Of a DNA stretch of 64,000 nucleotides, positions 19,057 through 28,529 are shown one piece after another. The position numbers were made by a program, and so were the translations under genes. Source of the stretch: Glaciimonas soli (lineage in GTDB: Bacteria; Pseudomonadota; Gammaproteobacteria; Burkholderiales; Burkholderiaceae_D); contig NZ_WINI01000007.1 of assembly GCF_009497155.1 (NCBI RefSeq), positions 503,137 to 567,136 on the forward strand, in the 5' to 3' direction. Every line of letters starts with the position of its first letter. Position 1 is the stretch's first letter. Below the pieces are notes generated by a model. It did no database searches. It saw only the letters and a list, made by a program, of their open reading frames with translations, and was not told where the DNA came from.

Positions 19057-19593
19057 ATGAAGCCAGCCCTTTTCGATACAGCACCAGATTTTGGGCAACC
19101 GATCGCCGTCCTCAAGCATTGCCATGATCGCATTCGCAAACAATTAGCAACATTGCAAAAATTACCCGCCCATGTACAACAGCATGGCGCAGACGATGAA
19201 GCAAGACATGCTGCAGCCAGCGTTCTACGTTATTTCCAAAAATCGGCACCGCATCATCACGAAGATGAAGAGCAGGATTTGTTTCCGATGTTAATTGCCA
19301 CCGCCAAGGATGAAGATGCCGAAGTATTACGCAAATTAGGGCCGGAAATTCTCAGTGAACACCAAAGCATGGATCTGCTTTGGAAAAAGCTGGCAGTACA
19401 ATTAACGGCAGTTGCCGATGGTCAGGCGAATCATTTGTCTGACGAGGACATCAATTTATTTTCTGGTTTATATAGCGACCATATGGAAAAAGAAGAAACC
19501 TGGATTGCTCCGATGGCCAAACGACTTTTCAGTGCCAGCCAAATGGCCCAATTGGGCGCAGCAATGCAACAACGACGAGGAATCGCAGTATGA
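19057..19593 (+). CDS. Hemerythrin HHE domain protein
   Basis: This 178-residue protein is probably a non-heme di-iron four-helix bundle. Helix motifs carry the expected iron ligands: [10 protein letters not shown] near residue 24, [12 protein letters not shown] near 67, [12 protein letters not shown] near 105 and YSDHMEKEE near 145. Such proteins bind or sense oxygen or nitric oxide, or store iron; which applies here is unknown. The start is the ATG at 19057 after AAGAGG. Its stop overlaps the ATG of pdxH (ATGA), so the two are translated together. Confidence 0.85.
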   Translation: MKPALFDTAPDFGQPIAVLKHCHDRIRKQLATLQKLPAHVQQHGADDEARHAAASVLRYFQKSAPHHHEDEEQDLFPMLIATAKDEDAEVLRKLGPEILSEHQSMDLLWKKLAVQLTAVADGQANHLSDEDINLFSGLYSDHMEKEETWIAPMAKRLFSASQMAQLGAAMQQRRGIAV

Positions 19594-20246
19594 GCAAAGA
19601 AAAAAACATCAACCACATCGCAGACTTACGTATAGATTACAAGCAATTACAGCTGACCGAAGCAGACACTGCGTCCGACCCAATGACGCAATTTGGTCAC
19701 TGGTTTCAACAAGCCATGCAAGCCCACATTCCCGAAGCCAACGCCATGAGCCTATCCACGGTCGGTAGCAACGGACGACCATCGTCACGCATCGTGTTGA
19801 TCAAACATTTCGATCAGCGTGGTGTGACTTGGTTTACCAATTATGACAGCCGCAAAGGGCTCGATTTAGCACAAACGCCTTATGCCGCCCTACTATTTCA
19901 TTGGGTAGAGCTAGAGCGTCAGGTGCGCATCGAAGGTCGGGTTGAACGTGTATCTAAGGCCGACAGCGATGCCTACTTTGCCAGCCGTCCACTAGGTAGC
20001 CGCATAGGTGCGATTGCATCGGATCAAAGCCAGCCGATTGAGAGTCGCACCCTGCTAGAACAACATTATGCGCAAGCGGAACAACAATACGGTGAACATC
20101 CACCACGTCCAAGTCACTGGGGCGGCTACCGACTTATCCCAGATGCGGTAGAATTTTGGCAAGGACGACCGTCCAGATTGCATGACCGTATCTTGTATAG
20201 TCTTGATGCTGAAGGAGCATGGCAACGACAACGTTTGCAACCATAG
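19590..20246 (+). CDS. pdxH: Pyridoxamine 5'-phosphate oxidase
   Basis: This 218-residue FMN enzyme oxidises pyridoxine or pyridoxamine 5'-phosphate to pyridoxal 5'-phosphate with O2. Family motifs are [24 protein letters not shown] (FMN and substrate), [15 protein letters not shown], and the C-terminal [24 protein letters not shown] with the R-x-H-D-R substrate contacts. The length is normal. It overlaps the hemerythrin gene by four bases. PLP made here would serve IlvE, Kbl and the aminotransferase in this window. Confidence 0.95.
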   Translation: MSKEKNINHIADLRIDYKQLQLTEADTASDPMTQFGHWFQQAMQAHIPEANAMSLSTVGSNGRPSSRIVLIKHFDQRGVTWFTNYDSRKGLDLAQTPYAALLFHWVELERQVRIEGRVERVSKADSDAYFASRPLGSRIGAIASDQSQPIESRTLLEQHYAQAEQQYGEHPPRPSHWGGYRLIPDAVEFWQGRPSRLHDRILYSLDAEGAWQRQRLQP

Positions 20247-20276
20247 CTCCCAAAAATAAAAGCATAGGCAATACTA

Positions 20277-20302
20277 GTAGTCAGTTCTGCTGAACTGACT
20301 AC
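20277..20302 (+). terminator. Hairpin after pdxH
   Basis: GTAGTCAGTTC and GAACTGACTAC pair perfectly over 11 bases around TGCT. Only a weak T-rich stretch (CTTTCTTAT) follows, so termination is probable but not certain. Confidence 0.65.
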
Positions 20303-20360
20303 CGGAATCTTTCTTATCGAAGTGCGTGTTTTTTTACGTGTTTAACTAAGCGGAGAAACT

Positions 20361-21590
20361 ATGTTCTGGGAAAAAAAACTGCAAAGCTGGGTAGACGAAA
20401 TTCGCCATCGTGCCGCCTTACCACTGCGACTGGTGTTATGGAATGGTCAGCAGTATGACTTTAGTAGTGCCAATGGCACAGATAGCAATGTCTCACCTGA
20501 AGTCACCATCCGCGTACCACATGCTTCTGCGCTCACCTATTTGCTAACACCTTCGTTAGCCAACCTCGGCGAAGCCTATGTAGAAGGCAAAATAGAAGTC
20601 GAAGGCAAGCTCAAAGAAATCATCGCCGTAGGTAATGCGCTAGCCGCCAATTACCTCAAACCCGAGGGGAAATTCGGCCGCATTGCGCGCAATTTCCGTC
20701 ATAACAAAGAAAAAGATGCAGAGGCGATACGCTATCACTATGACGTCTCCAACGATTTTTACAAATTATGGCTAGACCAAAACATGGTCTACTCGTGCGC
20801 TTATTTTGAACATGGCGACGAAGATCTCGATACCGCGCAATTAAAAAAAATCGATCACATTTTGACCAAAATTAATCTGCAACCCGGTCAAACCTTACTC
20901 GATATCGGTTGCGGCTGGGGTGCTCTGGTATTGCGCGCAGCACAAAAATTCGGTGCGAAATGCGTCGGTGTGACACTCTCAGAAAATCAATATGCGCTTG
21001 CCAAAGAACGCGTAGCACAAGCTGGCCTCTCCGATCAGATTGAAATCCGCTTGCAAGATTATCGCGATGTCACAGGAACCTTTGATCGCATCACCAGCGT
21101 AGGCATGTTTGAGCATGTCGGCATACAAAATCTCCCGCTCTATTTTTCCCACATCCGCGACTTGCTGGCAGACGATGGTATCGCGATGAATCATGGCATC
21201 ACCACCACAGATATCAACAATGGCGAATCGCCTTACGGTGGTGGTGAATTTATCGAAAAGTATGTTTTCCCACATGGCGAATTACCGCACATTTCCGTGG
21301 TACTCAAAACTATGCAAGAAGGCGGTCTGGAAGTATACGATGTGGAAAATCTGCGCCGTCATTACGCCAAAACGTGCGGAATCTGGGCTGATAACCTTGA
21401 AGCACATGCAGAGCAAGTCAAACAGGCATCCGATGATCGCCGCTACCGCATCTGGCGCGTCTATCTGGCGGGTAGCGCTTATGGTTTTGAACGCGACTGG
21501 ATGGCGCTATACCAAGTGGTGTGTCACAAATCCGGACACAGCGCCACGACGCTGCCATGGTCGCGTCGTTATATTTATGATCAGCATTGA
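20361..21590 (+). CDS. cfa: Cyclopropane-fatty-acyl-phospholipid synthase
   Basis: This 409-residue SAM-dependent enzyme adds a methylene bridge to cis double bonds of membrane phospholipid acyl chains. The SAM motif LLDIGCGWGALVLRAA lies near 180. RYHYDVSNDFYKLWLDQNMVYSCAYF is the CFA synthase signature, and VGMFEHVG holds the catalytic-site region. The N-terminal 120 residues form the lipid-binding domain of this family. The ATG at 20361 follows GCGGAGAAACT. It stands alone between two hairpins. Confidence 0.95.
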   Translation: MFWEKKLQSWVDEIRHRAALPLRLVLWNGQQYDFSSANGTDSNVSPEVTIRVPHASALTYLLTPSLANLGEAYVEGKIEVEGKLKEIIAVGNALAANYLKPEGKFGRIARNFRHNKEKDAEAIRYHYDVSNDFYKLWLDQNMVYSCAYFEHGDEDLDTAQLKKIDHILTKINLQPGQTLLDIGCGWGALVLRAAQKFGAKCVGVTLSENQYALAKERVAQAGLSDQIEIRLQDYRDVTGTFDRITSVGMFEHVGIQNLPLYFSHIRDLLADDGIAMNHGITTTDINNGESPYGGGEFIEKYVFPHGELPHISVVLKTMQEGGLEVYDVENLRRHYAKTCGIWADNLEAHAEQVKQASDDRRYRIWRVYLAGSAYGFERDWMALYQVVCHKSGHSATTLPWSRRYIYDQH

Positions 21591-21616
21591 TTAGTTCGGG
21601 CTTCTGTTTATAAAAA

Positions 21617-21642
21617 GAATGGCGCGTGATTACGCGCCATTC
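21617..21642. terminator. Bidirectional terminator between cfa and msrA
   Basis: GAATGGCGCGT and ACGCGCCATTC pair perfectly over 11 bases around GATT. A T-rich tail follows on the plus strand. It lies between convergent genes and can serve both. Confidence 0.85.
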
Positions 21643-21662
21643 TTGTTTATTTTGTTGATTAC

Positions 21663-22199
21663 TTATACCTCTGCACGTACCTTGTCCATAAAAATGGTCC
21701 GCAACTTCGTCACCTTCGGCTCGACGACAAACGCGCAATAGCCTTGCAGCGGATGCTGGCGGAAATAGTTTTGATGGTATTCCTCCGCTTTATAATAGGT
21801 TTCGGCTCCAGTCAATTCCGTGACTATCAGTCCATCCCACACATTGGCCATTTCTGCCATCACACATTTAGCCGTTTTCTGCTGCTCCGGCGATTGAAAA
21901 TAAATTGCCGAACGATATTGCGTACCTTTATCGTTCCCTTGCCGATTTAGAGTAGTAGGATCATGAATTGTGAAAAAAATCTCCAACAACTCACGGAAAC
22001 TGATTTGCGTATTATCAAAAGTGATTTTTACCACTTCAGCGTGGCCAGTAGTACCGTCGCAGACTTGTTCATAAGTCGGGCTGACAACGTGACCGCCGGT
22101 ATAGCCAGACTCGACCTGCTGCACACCTTTGACTTCCTGATACACCGCTTCCAGGCACCAGAAACAACCCCCGCCTAACACTGCTATTTCGTTTGCCAT
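21663..22199 (-). CDS. msrA: Peptide methionine sulfoxide reductase MsrA
   Basis: This 178-residue enzyme reduces methionine-S-sulfoxide in proteins, recycled by thioredoxin. The catalytic motif GCFWC lies at 11-15 with C12 as nucleophile; GYTGG and YEQVCDGTTGHAEVV follow, as in the family. The C-terminal YCAFVVEPKVTK retains a cysteine that may act in resolution. A standard-length single-domain form with no MsrB fusion. Confidence 0.95.
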   Translation of the reverse strand: MANEIAVLGGGCFWCLEAVYQEVKGVQQVESGYTGGHVVSPTYEQVCDGTTGHAEVVKITFDNTQISFRELLEIFFTIHDPTTLNRQGNDKGTQYRSAIYFQSPEQQKTAKCVMAEMANVWDGLIVTELTGAETYYKAEEYHQNYFRQHPLQGYCAFVVEPKVTKLRTIFMDKVRAEV

Positions 22200-22309
22200 G
22201 ATTTCGCTCCCTGTTTTATCTTCAGACCCTGCTCTTTATGTCCTACTGTAACGTAATGTGCTGGCATCTGTCGATGCTCTCGTTCGCATTATTAATACGA
22301 CCTCTTTTA

Positions 22310-22406
22310 GAATCGCGGCGAGCGAACCACGATTGTGCCGAGAGACGCGGCCGTACTGAAGTACGATGAGCATCGCAGGTGCAATCCAGGTTCGCGCAGC
22401 GGATTC
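22310..22406. repeat. 97-base nested palindromic element
   Basis: The outer arms at 22310-22328 and 22389-22406 share GAATC and GCGAACC and pair with a few mismatches. The inner arms GATTGTGCC and GGTGCAATC continue the stem, and GTACTGAAGTAC forms an apical hairpin. The whole can fold as one long cruciform or RNA stem. It lies between the divergent start of msrA and the terminator of ompW. It looks like a repetitive intergenic palindrome, but I see no second copy in the window. Confidence 0.6.
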
Positions 22407-22432
22407 TGAAAGTAGTTCGTTTTAGACATAAA

Positions 22433-22456
22433 AAAACCCCGAAAATTCGGGGTTTT
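22433..22456 (-). terminator. Terminator of ompW
   Basis: AAAACCCCGAA pairs with TTCGGGGTTTT around two bases; on the minus strand it is followed by six or more T. Confidence 0.9.
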
Positions 22457-22473
22457 GCGCTACTTTAATTAAC

Positions 22474-23226
22474 TTAAAACTTGTAACCAACCGACAGGAA
22501 GCTGACGATAGGATTCAATGTCAACTTGGTGCTTGTATACACTGGGCCGAGCGGAGTGTTAGTAGTGATATCAGCTTTAGTTTTCAAAGGGATGTATGAA
22601 ACTGATAAGCCAAGTGACCACTTGTCATTGATGTTATAAACACCACCGGCGGTGACTACAGGAGCAAAAGAGCTGCTTAGCTTAACGCTGCTTTTCAGAC
22701 CAAAACCAGTACCAAAACCTGCTGTCGAAGTAAGAAGATCGCTAAGTTGATTTTGGAATTGATCTGTTAATTGAATATTCGAGTACCAGACATAAGTCGC
22801 ACCAGCGCCCAGGAATGGACGGAATTTGCTGGAAGAGTCACCAAAAAAGTACTTGGCAAGAAGTGCCGGACTCCATTGTTTAGCCGAACCAATTGAGGTT
22901 CCCGACAAAATACCTGAGCCAGTCAGTTTAAATTTTGGTGGAATACCTAAGTCTGCTGAAATGTCCCAATTGTCAGTAACAAAGTGATTGATTTGCAGGC
23001 CGATTGTATCGGCATCACTAACGCTGGCACCAGTATTTGGTATTGTCATGCCAGGTATGAAGGCGCTATTGACCGAAATATTCTTACTGGAATCCTGAGG
23101 TGCCAAATGGAACCAGCCTACATTCACCACTGTATCGCCAGCTTGTTGTGCCATTGCTGGCGCAGCAGCGACTGCCAGTAGTGCTAAAGCAGCAATTTTC
23201 GTTAATACATTTACTTGTTTCTTCAT
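22474..23226 (-). CDS. ompW: OmpW family outer membrane beta-barrel protein
   Basis: This 250-residue protein has a cleavable signal peptide (ALALLAVAAAPAMAQQ, cut near residue 26) and an eight-stranded barrel. Features are GWFHLAPQDSSKNI after the signal, the hydrophobic channel-type loops and a terminal Phe (SVGYKF) for BAM recognition. OmpW proteins pass small hydrophobic molecules, and are often controlled by oxygen or iron. The family is certain, the substrate unknown. It is transcribed alone. An inverted repeat 55 bases upstream (23281-23311) may regulate it. Confidence 0.92.
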   Translation of the reverse strand: MKKQVNVLTKIAALALLAVAAAPAMAQQAGDTVVNVGWFHLAPQDSSKNISVNSAFIPGMTIPNTGASVSDADTIGLQINHFVTDNWDISADLGIPPKFKLTGSGILSGTSIGSAKQWSPALLAKYFFGDSSSKFRPFLGAGATYVWYSNIQLTDQFQNQLSDLLTSTAGFGTGFGLKSSVKLSSSFAPVVTAGGVYNINDKWSLGLSVSYIPLKTKADITTNTPLGPVYTSTKLTLNPIVSFLSVGYKF

Positions 23227-23662
23227 CTGTCTTCTCCAAAGATGCGTAATTCGGGTTCGGTATTTTAGTATTAAATTAATATGTTTACTTGCTTATTTTC
23301 AAGTAAAACATAATTTTGTGGCGCCTAAAGCTTGATCCATCAATGACGGAGCAAAATGACGCTCTGTTATTTTTCCCTGCATAAAAAATTCTTACGCATA
23401 AAAGAACGCACGTGCTATTCCTTTGCGCCACTATGCCAGCTTTAACTTCATTTGCCTAGGGCAATGGCCGATTTGCGACAAAGATTTTTAAAATCAGGCA
23501 ACAGCTATTATTTAAGCCCGCCAAAAACGCCGTTTAGACAATACGCGCCGACGAGGAAAGAGTAATTGGTGTGGCCGGAAATTCAAACGGCATGCAGGCA
23601 CAACGACGTCCTGCACGGACGACCAAGGGAAGCAGCAATGTAGAACACCCTTTGGGAGCTAT
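23227..23662. other. Intergenic region between ompW and sua5
   Basis: 436 bases with no supported gene. The left third is the AT-rich ompW promoter region with an inverted repeat. The rest is unremarkable apart from a small hairpin, CGTCC-TGCAC-GGACG, near 23610. Nothing else is recognised. Confidence 0.5.
23281..23311 (-). promoter_or_regulatory. Inverted repeat upstream of ompW
   Basis: TTTACTTG and CAAGTAAA are perfect 8-base arms around 8 bases; outer ATG/CAT bases extend the pairing with one bulge. It lies 55-85 bases before the ompW ATG. It may be an operator or a hairpin at the 5' end of the mRNA. Confidence 0.4.
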
Positions 23663-24718
23663 TTATGTCGCTAAATCGGCGGAAAATGCGTTAACAGAAT
23701 CATGCGCTGCACGGCGCAATCTGTCGTTGATACCTTGCCAGGCAATTTCTTGCGGTGGTGTTTCCACCACAATCACATCCGCACACGCCTGATCCATGCT
23801 GCGCAGCGCAGCGTACAAATCATGTGCATAAGCATGTGGTTCATTTGACATGGTGAAGTAGGCCAGCAGCGGAGATTTGTTTTGCACCACTTTTAGGTCA
23901 TTCGCGACCACAGCAGCAGAGTACGCAATCAGAGCCAAACGCTTACCGGCCAAACTCAGCTGCTGCAAGGCTATGGATAATTGATCAGAGGCCACCAGCA
24001 GCACGGGTGTATGCGGAGCGTAATGCGATTCCAGCGTACCAGACGCACGCGGCGCGGCTGCGTCCAGCGCCTGTACAGTCAACCCCAACACGCGTTCAAT
24101 TTGTTCAGCACTAATGTCGCCTGGACGCAACAATACCGGCCCATGCGTCGCCATTCTTGATAAATCGATGATAGTTGACTCTATTCCGACCGTGCTTTGT
24201 CCGCCATCCAACACCATAGGACTATCATCCGTCACGCCGAATTCGTCCCGTACGTGCTGTGCAGTCGTCGGACTGACGTGGCCGAACTTGTTAGCCGATG
24301 GTGCCGCAATACCACCGTTACCACCTTTAAATTCACGCAACAAAGCTTGCGCCACCGGATGCGATGGACAACGTATGCCTATCGTGTCCTGACCGCCAGA
24401 AACCGCGTCCGAAATATGCACGGCACGGTGCAATATCAAAGTGAGAGGTCCCGGCCAAAATGCACTTATCAGTTGCTGTGCTTGTGGGGGCAATTCCCGC
24501 ACCCAGTAACTGATGTCCGCTTCTGGCGCAATGTGCACGATGACGGGATGATTGGCAGGACGGCCTTTGGCGGCATAGATACTCGCCACCGCATCAGGAC
24601 TTTCTGCATCGGCACCTAATCCATAGACAGTTTCGGTAGGAAAAGCGACCAAACCGCCCTCTTCCAGCTTACGTGCTGCAAGTTGGATCAGTTGATGATC
24701 TAACGGCGTTACATTCAT
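23663..24718 (-). CDS. sua5: L-threonylcarbamoyladenylate synthase, Sua5 type
   Basis: This 351-residue enzyme makes threonylcarbamoyl-AMP from threonine, bicarbonate and ATP, the first step of t6A tRNA modification. The YrdC domain shows [18 protein letters not shown], the KGRP motif of the active site ([15 protein letters not shown]) and [11 protein letters not shown]. The extra C-terminal 140 residues form the Sua5 domain, so it is the long form, not TsaC. The ATG at 24718 overlaps the purK stop (ATGA), fixing the start over the upstream in-frame codon. Confidence 0.92.
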   Translation of the reverse strand: MNVTPLDHQLIQLAARKLEEGGLVAFPTETVYGLGADAESPDAVASIYAAKGRPANHPVIVHIAPEADISYWVRELPPQAQQLISAFWPGPLTLILHRAVHISDAVSGGQDTIGIRCPSHPVAQALLREFKGGNGGIAAPSANKFGHVSPTTAQHVRDEFGVTDDSPMVLDGGQSTVGIESTIIDLSRMATHGPVLLRPGDISAEQIERVLGLTVQALDAAAPRASGTLESHYAPHTPVLLVASDQLSIALQQLSLAGKRLALIAYSAAVVANDLKVVQNKSPLLAYFTMSNEPHAYAHDLYAALRSMDQACADVIVVETPPQEIAWQGINDRLRRAAHDSVNAFSADLAT

Positions 24719-25935
24719 GGTGTTGCGATGCCTAGTAACAGGCAAGCCTTCGCCATTTGTGCTTGCGCTTGCGCCAATGATGGCGCAATGAAAGTGATGT
24801 GTCCCATTTTACGACCACGCCGCGCTTCAGCCTTACCGTATAAATGCAAGTAAGCGCCCGGCAATCCCATAATTTTTTCCCAGGCTGGTTCTCGCATTTG
24901 ATCAGAGCCTTGATCAGTTTCGCCATCAAACCACACATCACCCAATATATTCAACATCACCGCCGGTGAGTGCTGACGCACATCGCCTAATGGCAAACGC
25001 GCCATGGCGCGTGCTTGTTGCGCAAACTGGCCGGTGACGCAGGCGTCCATTGTGTAATGGCCGCTATTATGCGGACGTGGTGCCATTTCGTTGACCACCA
25101 AAGAACCATCTTGCAACACAAAAAACTCGATACACAACACGCCAACATAGCCCAACTGGCCAACAATGGACAACGCCGCATCTTGCGCCCGTTTCGCGCA
25201 ATCATCCGAAACATTCGGTCCCGGTACGGTGGTGGTAAACAAGATGCCGTCTCTATGCACATTTTCAGCAATCGGATAAACCACGGCCTCACCGTCAACA
25301 CCACGAGCGACTAATACCGATACCTCATATGCCAGCGGCAGCATCTTTTCCAGCACACAGGCAACACCTTGCATATCCGCATACGCACTGCGCAATTCGT
25401 CCAGCGTAGTAACCCGCGCCTGTCCTTTACCGTCATAGCCCAAACGCACCGTTTTCAAAATTCCGGGCAATAGATTCTCAGGAACACTATCAATATCAGC
25501 AGCGGAATTGATTACTTGATGCGGTGCCGGGAGTACTTTTGATTTTGGGCTGCAATCAGTGAAAAAATTCTTTTCCGCGATCCTATCCTGCGCGATGGAG
25601 ACACAAGCCGCCTTAGGGGCAACGAAAGTACGCTCTGCCAAAAAAGCCAGGCTATGCGACGAAACATTTTCGAACTCGGTCGTCACCGCGGCGCATAATG
25701 TTGCCAATTCTGCCAGCGCAACTTCATCATCATAGTCCGCCAAAAAATGACGGTCTGCGACCTGCGCTGCAGGACAATCCTGCGCCGGTTCCAACACAGC
25801 GATTTTATATCCCATCGCTTGCGCAGCCTGTGCAAACATACGCCCTAACTGACCACCACCCATAACGCCAAGCCAGGTGGACGGTGTGGTAGTGGGAATT
25901 ATCGCTGCGATTGCTGCTGGTTCTTTTGCATTCAT
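24715..25935 (-). CDS. purK: N5-carboxyaminoimidazole ribonucleotide synthase
   Basis: This 406-residue ATP-grasp enzyme converts AIR, bicarbonate and ATP to N5-CAIR in purine synthesis. The N-terminus has [21 protein letters not shown] (substrate-binding loop), followed by [12 protein letters not shown] and the metal-binding [13 protein letters not shown] near residue 285. The first 20 residues are an extra Ala/Thr-rich extension. Its start overlaps the purE stop (ATGA) and its stop overlaps the sua5 start, so purC-purE-purK-sua5 form a tight operon. Confidence 0.96.
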   Translation of the reverse strand: MNAKEPAAIAAIIPTTTPSTWLGVMGGGQLGRMFAQAAQAMGYKIAVLEPAQDCPAAQVADRHFLADYDDEVALAELATLCAAVTTEFENVSSHSLAFLAERTFVAPKAACVSIAQDRIAEKNFFTDCSPKSKVLPAPHQVINSAADIDSVPENLLPGILKTVRLGYDGKGQARVTTLDELRSAYADMQGVACVLEKMLPLAYEVSVLVARGVDGEAVVYPIAENVHRDGILFTTTVPGPNVSDDCAKRAQDAALSIVGQLGYVGVLCIEFFVLQDGSLVVNEMAPRPHNSGHYTMDACVTGQFAQQARAMARLPLGDVRQHSPAVMLNILGDVWFDGETDQGSDQMREPAWEKIMGLPGAYLHLYGKAEARRGRKMGHITFIAPSLAQAQAQMAKACLLLGIATP

Positions 25936-26432
25936 ACAGGAGGTAACTTCATATCAAGTGCAATTTGCGTTTGTTTGGCGCGAAACGCTAACAATTTTGC
26001 CGCCAACACATCGTCGGTACACGCCAGCATTGCAATCGCCGACAACGCTGCGTTTGCTGCACCGGCTTCACCGATAGCATAGGTCGCCACAGGAATACCT
26101 TTTGGCATTTGCACAATCGACAGCAAGGAATCTTCGCCGCGCAAATATTTAGACGGTACTGGCACGCCTAGCACTGGCACGATAGTCTTTGCCGCAATCA
26201 TGCCGGGCAAATGTGCAGCACCGCCAGCGCCGGCAATGATCGCCCGCAAACCACGATCACGTGCGGTTTCGGCATAAGCAAACATTTGATCAGGCATGCG
26301 ATGCGCCGATATCACTTGCGCTTCGTGTGGCACGCCGAATTCGGTCAACATCGCCACCGCATGCTGCATCACATCCCAATCAGAGGATGATCCCATGACG
26401 ATGCCGACTAGTGGCTTAGTATTTGCGTCCAT
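25932..26432 (-). CDS. purE: N5-carboxyaminoimidazole ribonucleotide mutase
   Basis: This 166-residue class I PurE moves the carboxyl group of N5-CAIR to form CAIR. The opening [16 protein letters not shown] holds the phosphate-binding Ser-rich loop. SAHRMPDQM supplies the catalytic histidine, and [12 protein letters not shown] follows. The ATG at 26432 with GAAGGA six bases upstream is preferred to a TTG at 26438 that overlaps the purC stop. It octamerises in known members and works directly after PurK. Confidence 0.96.
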   Translation of the reverse strand: MDANTKPLVGIVMGSSSDWDVMQHAVAMLTEFGVPHEAQVISAHRMPDQMFAYAETARDRGLRAIIAGAGGAAHLPGMIAAKTIVPVLGVPVPSKYLRGEDSLLSIVQMPKGIPVATYAIGEAGAANAALSAIAMLACTDDVLAAKLLAFRAKQTQIALDMKLPPV

Positions 26433-26434
26433 AA

Positions 26435-27346
26435 TCAATCCTTCAGAGTTTCACCAGTCAACGCTTGCAATGCTTCGCGATATTTTGCACCGGTTTTTTC
26501 GATCACTTCAGCCGGCAAAGTCGGCGCTGGCGCAGTTTTGTTCCAGCCAGTGATGGTTTCCAGATAATCGCGTACAAACTGCTTATCGAAAGATGGCGGC
26601 GATATGCCGACCTGATAGCTGTCTGCTGGCCAGAAGCGTGAAGAGTCAGCGGTCAGTACTTCATCCATCAAATGAAGAACGCCGTTCTTGTCCAGACCAA
26701 ATTCAAATTTAGTATCAGCGATAATGATGCCGCGTGTTGCTGCGTAATCAGCTGCGGTTTTATATAGCTTAATGCTGACATCGCGAATGGTTGCCGCTAG
26801 CTCTGTACCGATGCGGCGCTCCATATCTTCGAAACTGATATTCTCATCATGCTCGCCCATTGCGGCTTTGGCTGCGGGAGTGAAAATCGGCTCTGCCAGT
26901 TTTTCTGCTTGCTTCAAACCTGGCGGTAAAGTCACGCCGCAAATTGCGCCGGTTGCTTGATAATCCTTCCAACCTGAACCGATGATATAACCACGCACCA
27001 CAGCCTCAACCATAATCGGCTCCAGACGCTTTACCACAACAGCGCGACCACGCACTTGATCAACCTCATCGGCCGCCACCACTGTTTCCGGTGCGATACC
27101 AGTCAAATGGTTCGGGACAATGTCCTTCAATTTTTCAAACCAAAAATCCGACATCTGGCTCAGCACTCGGCCCTTGCCAGGAATCGGCTGATCCATGATC
27201 ACATCAAAAGCCGATAGGCGATCAGAAGTCACCATCAAGATTTTTTCATCGTCAATAATGTAATTCTCACGCACTTTTCCGCGCCCGAGTAATTTTAAAG
27301 ATTTGATAGTGGATTTAAAAAGAGAAGGTAATTGCGAGCTAGTCAT
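26435..27346 (-). CDS. purC: Phosphoribosylaminoimidazole-succinocarboxamide synthase
   Basis: This 303-residue SAICAR synthase joins CAIR and aspartate using [34 protein letters not shown] is the conserved N-terminal ATP-binding region, and [16 protein letters not shown] is the substrate loop. The length near 300 corresponds to the yeast-like/betaproteobacterial form, not the 237-residue E. coli form. The ATG at 27346 gives MTSSQL; an 11-residue upstream extension is unlikely. First gene of the purCEK-sua5 operon, after the fba terminator. Confidence 0.95.
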   Translation of the reverse strand: MTSSQLPSLFKSTIKSLKLLGRGKVRENYIIDDEKILMVTSDRLSAFDVIMDQPIPGKGRVLSQMSDFWFEKLKDIVPNHLTGIAPETVVAADEVDQVRGRAVVVKRLEPIMVEAVVRGYIIGSGWKDYQATGAICGVTLPPGLKQAEKLAEPIFTPAAKAAMGEHDENISFEDMERRIGTELAATIRDVSIKLYKTAADYAATRGIIIADTKFEFGLDKNGVLHLMDEVLTADSSRFWPADSYQVGISPPSFDKQFVRDYLETITGWNKTAPAPTLPAEVIEKTGAKYREALQALTGETLKD

Positions 27347-27364
27347 AGCGATTCCAAAAGTAGA

Positions 27365-27397
27365 AACCAGGCGGTGCATTTCATCAGCCGCCTGGTT
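27365..27397 (-). terminator. Terminator between fba and purC
   Basis: AACCAGGCGG and CCGCCTGGTT pair perfectly around 13 bases. It lies between the fba stop and the purC start on the same strand. The T-run is modest, so it may attenuate and not stop fully. Confidence 0.65.
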
Positions 27398-27422
27398 ATT
27401 TAAGAATTAAAACAAAATGTGC

Positions 27423-28487
27423 TTATTGAACGATTTGCGCCAATTCGCCCTTTTTGTATTTCTCTGCGATTTTTTCCAAAGATAATGGTTTGATCTTCGC
27501 AGCCTGACCTTCACAACCAAATGCAAGGAAACGTGCTTTAACCACTGCCTTAGCCGCTTCGCGTGCCGGTTTCAGATAGTCACGCGGATCAAATTTACTT
27601 GGATTCTCCACCAAATAACGACGGATTGCACCGGTCATCGCCAAACGGATATCGGTGTCGATATTGATCTTACGCACACCGTGGCGAATACCTTCTTGAA
27701 TTTCTTCCACCGGGACGCCATAGGTTTCTTTCATATCGCCACCGAATTCGCGAATTTCCGCCAGTAATTCTTGTGGCACTGAAGATGAACCGTGCATTAC
27801 CAAATGCGTGTTAGGGATGCGTGTATGGATTTCTTTGATGCGCTCAATCGCCAAAATGTCGCCGGTTGGCTTGCGTGAAAATTTGTACGCGCCGTGTGAA
27901 GTACCAATCGCAATCGCTAACGCATCGCATTGTGTCAATTTGACGAAATCAGCAGCTTGCGCAACATCGGTCAACAATTGTTCACGCGTCATCTTGCCAT
28001 CAGCGCCGTGACCGTCTTCTTTGTCGCCCATCATGGTTTCTAACGAACCGAGCACGCCCAGCTCTGCTTCTACCGTGACACCAATTGCATGCGAAAACTC
28101 AACTACTTTACGCGACACTTCGACGTTGTATTCGTAGCTGGCAACCGACTTCCCATCTTCGTTCAGCGAACCGTCCATCATCACCGATGTAAAGCCAGAC
28201 TTGATCGCTGCCATACATACCGCCGGAGATTGACCGTGATCCTGATGCATGACCACTGGAATATGCGGATATGCTTCGACTGCAGCTTGAATCAGATGAC
28301 GCAAAAATGCTTCACCAGCATATTTACGCGCACCCGCTGACGCTTGCATAATGACCGGCGCACCAACTTCATCGGCAGCTTCCATGATGGCGGTAACTTG
28401 TTCCAGATTGTTGACATTGAAAGCTGGCAAACCATAGCCGTTTTCTGCAGCATGATCCAGCAATTGACGCATAGAGACGAGAGGCAT
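27423..28487 (-). CDS. fba: Fructose-bisphosphate aldolase, class II (Calvin/Cbb type)
   Basis: This 354-residue zinc enzyme splits fructose-1,6-bisphosphate into DHAP and glyceraldehyde-3-phosphate. HQDHGQSP near 80 holds a zinc-binding histidine and catalytic aspartate. SVMMDGS and [10 protein letters not shown] follow, and HGSSSVPQ near 265 binds the phosphate. The 354-residue size and sequence match the CbbA/Fda subgroup seen in betaproteobacteria. It follows pyk and pgk in the same direction, a conserved glycolytic cluster in Burkholderiales. Confidence 0.95.
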   Translation of the reverse strand: MPLVSMRQLLDHAAENGYGLPAFNVNNLEQVTAIMEAADEVGAPVIMQASAGARKYAGEAFLRHLIQAAVEAYPHIPVVMHQDHGQSPAVCMAAIKSGFTSVMMDGSLNEDGKSVASYEYNVEVSRKVVEFSHAIGVTVEAELGVLGSLETMMGDKEDGHGADGKMTREQLLTDVAQAADFVKLTQCDALAIAIGTSHGAYKFSRKPTGDILAIERIKEIHTRIPNTHLVMHGSSSVPQELLAEIREFGGDMKETYGVPVEEIQEGIRHGVRKINIDTDIRLAMTGAIRRYLVENPSKFDPRDYLKPAREAAKAVVKARFLAFGCEGQAAKIKPLSLEKIAEKYKKGELAQIVQ

Positions 28488-28529
28488 ATTGATACTCCGA
28501 GTGTAATAAATTCTGTAATCGACGGTGAA

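Noticed and set aside
23332-23343. FNR-like site TTGAT-CC-ATCAA upstream of ompW
   Set aside because: The half-sites are separated by two bases instead of the four needed for FNR/ANR binding.
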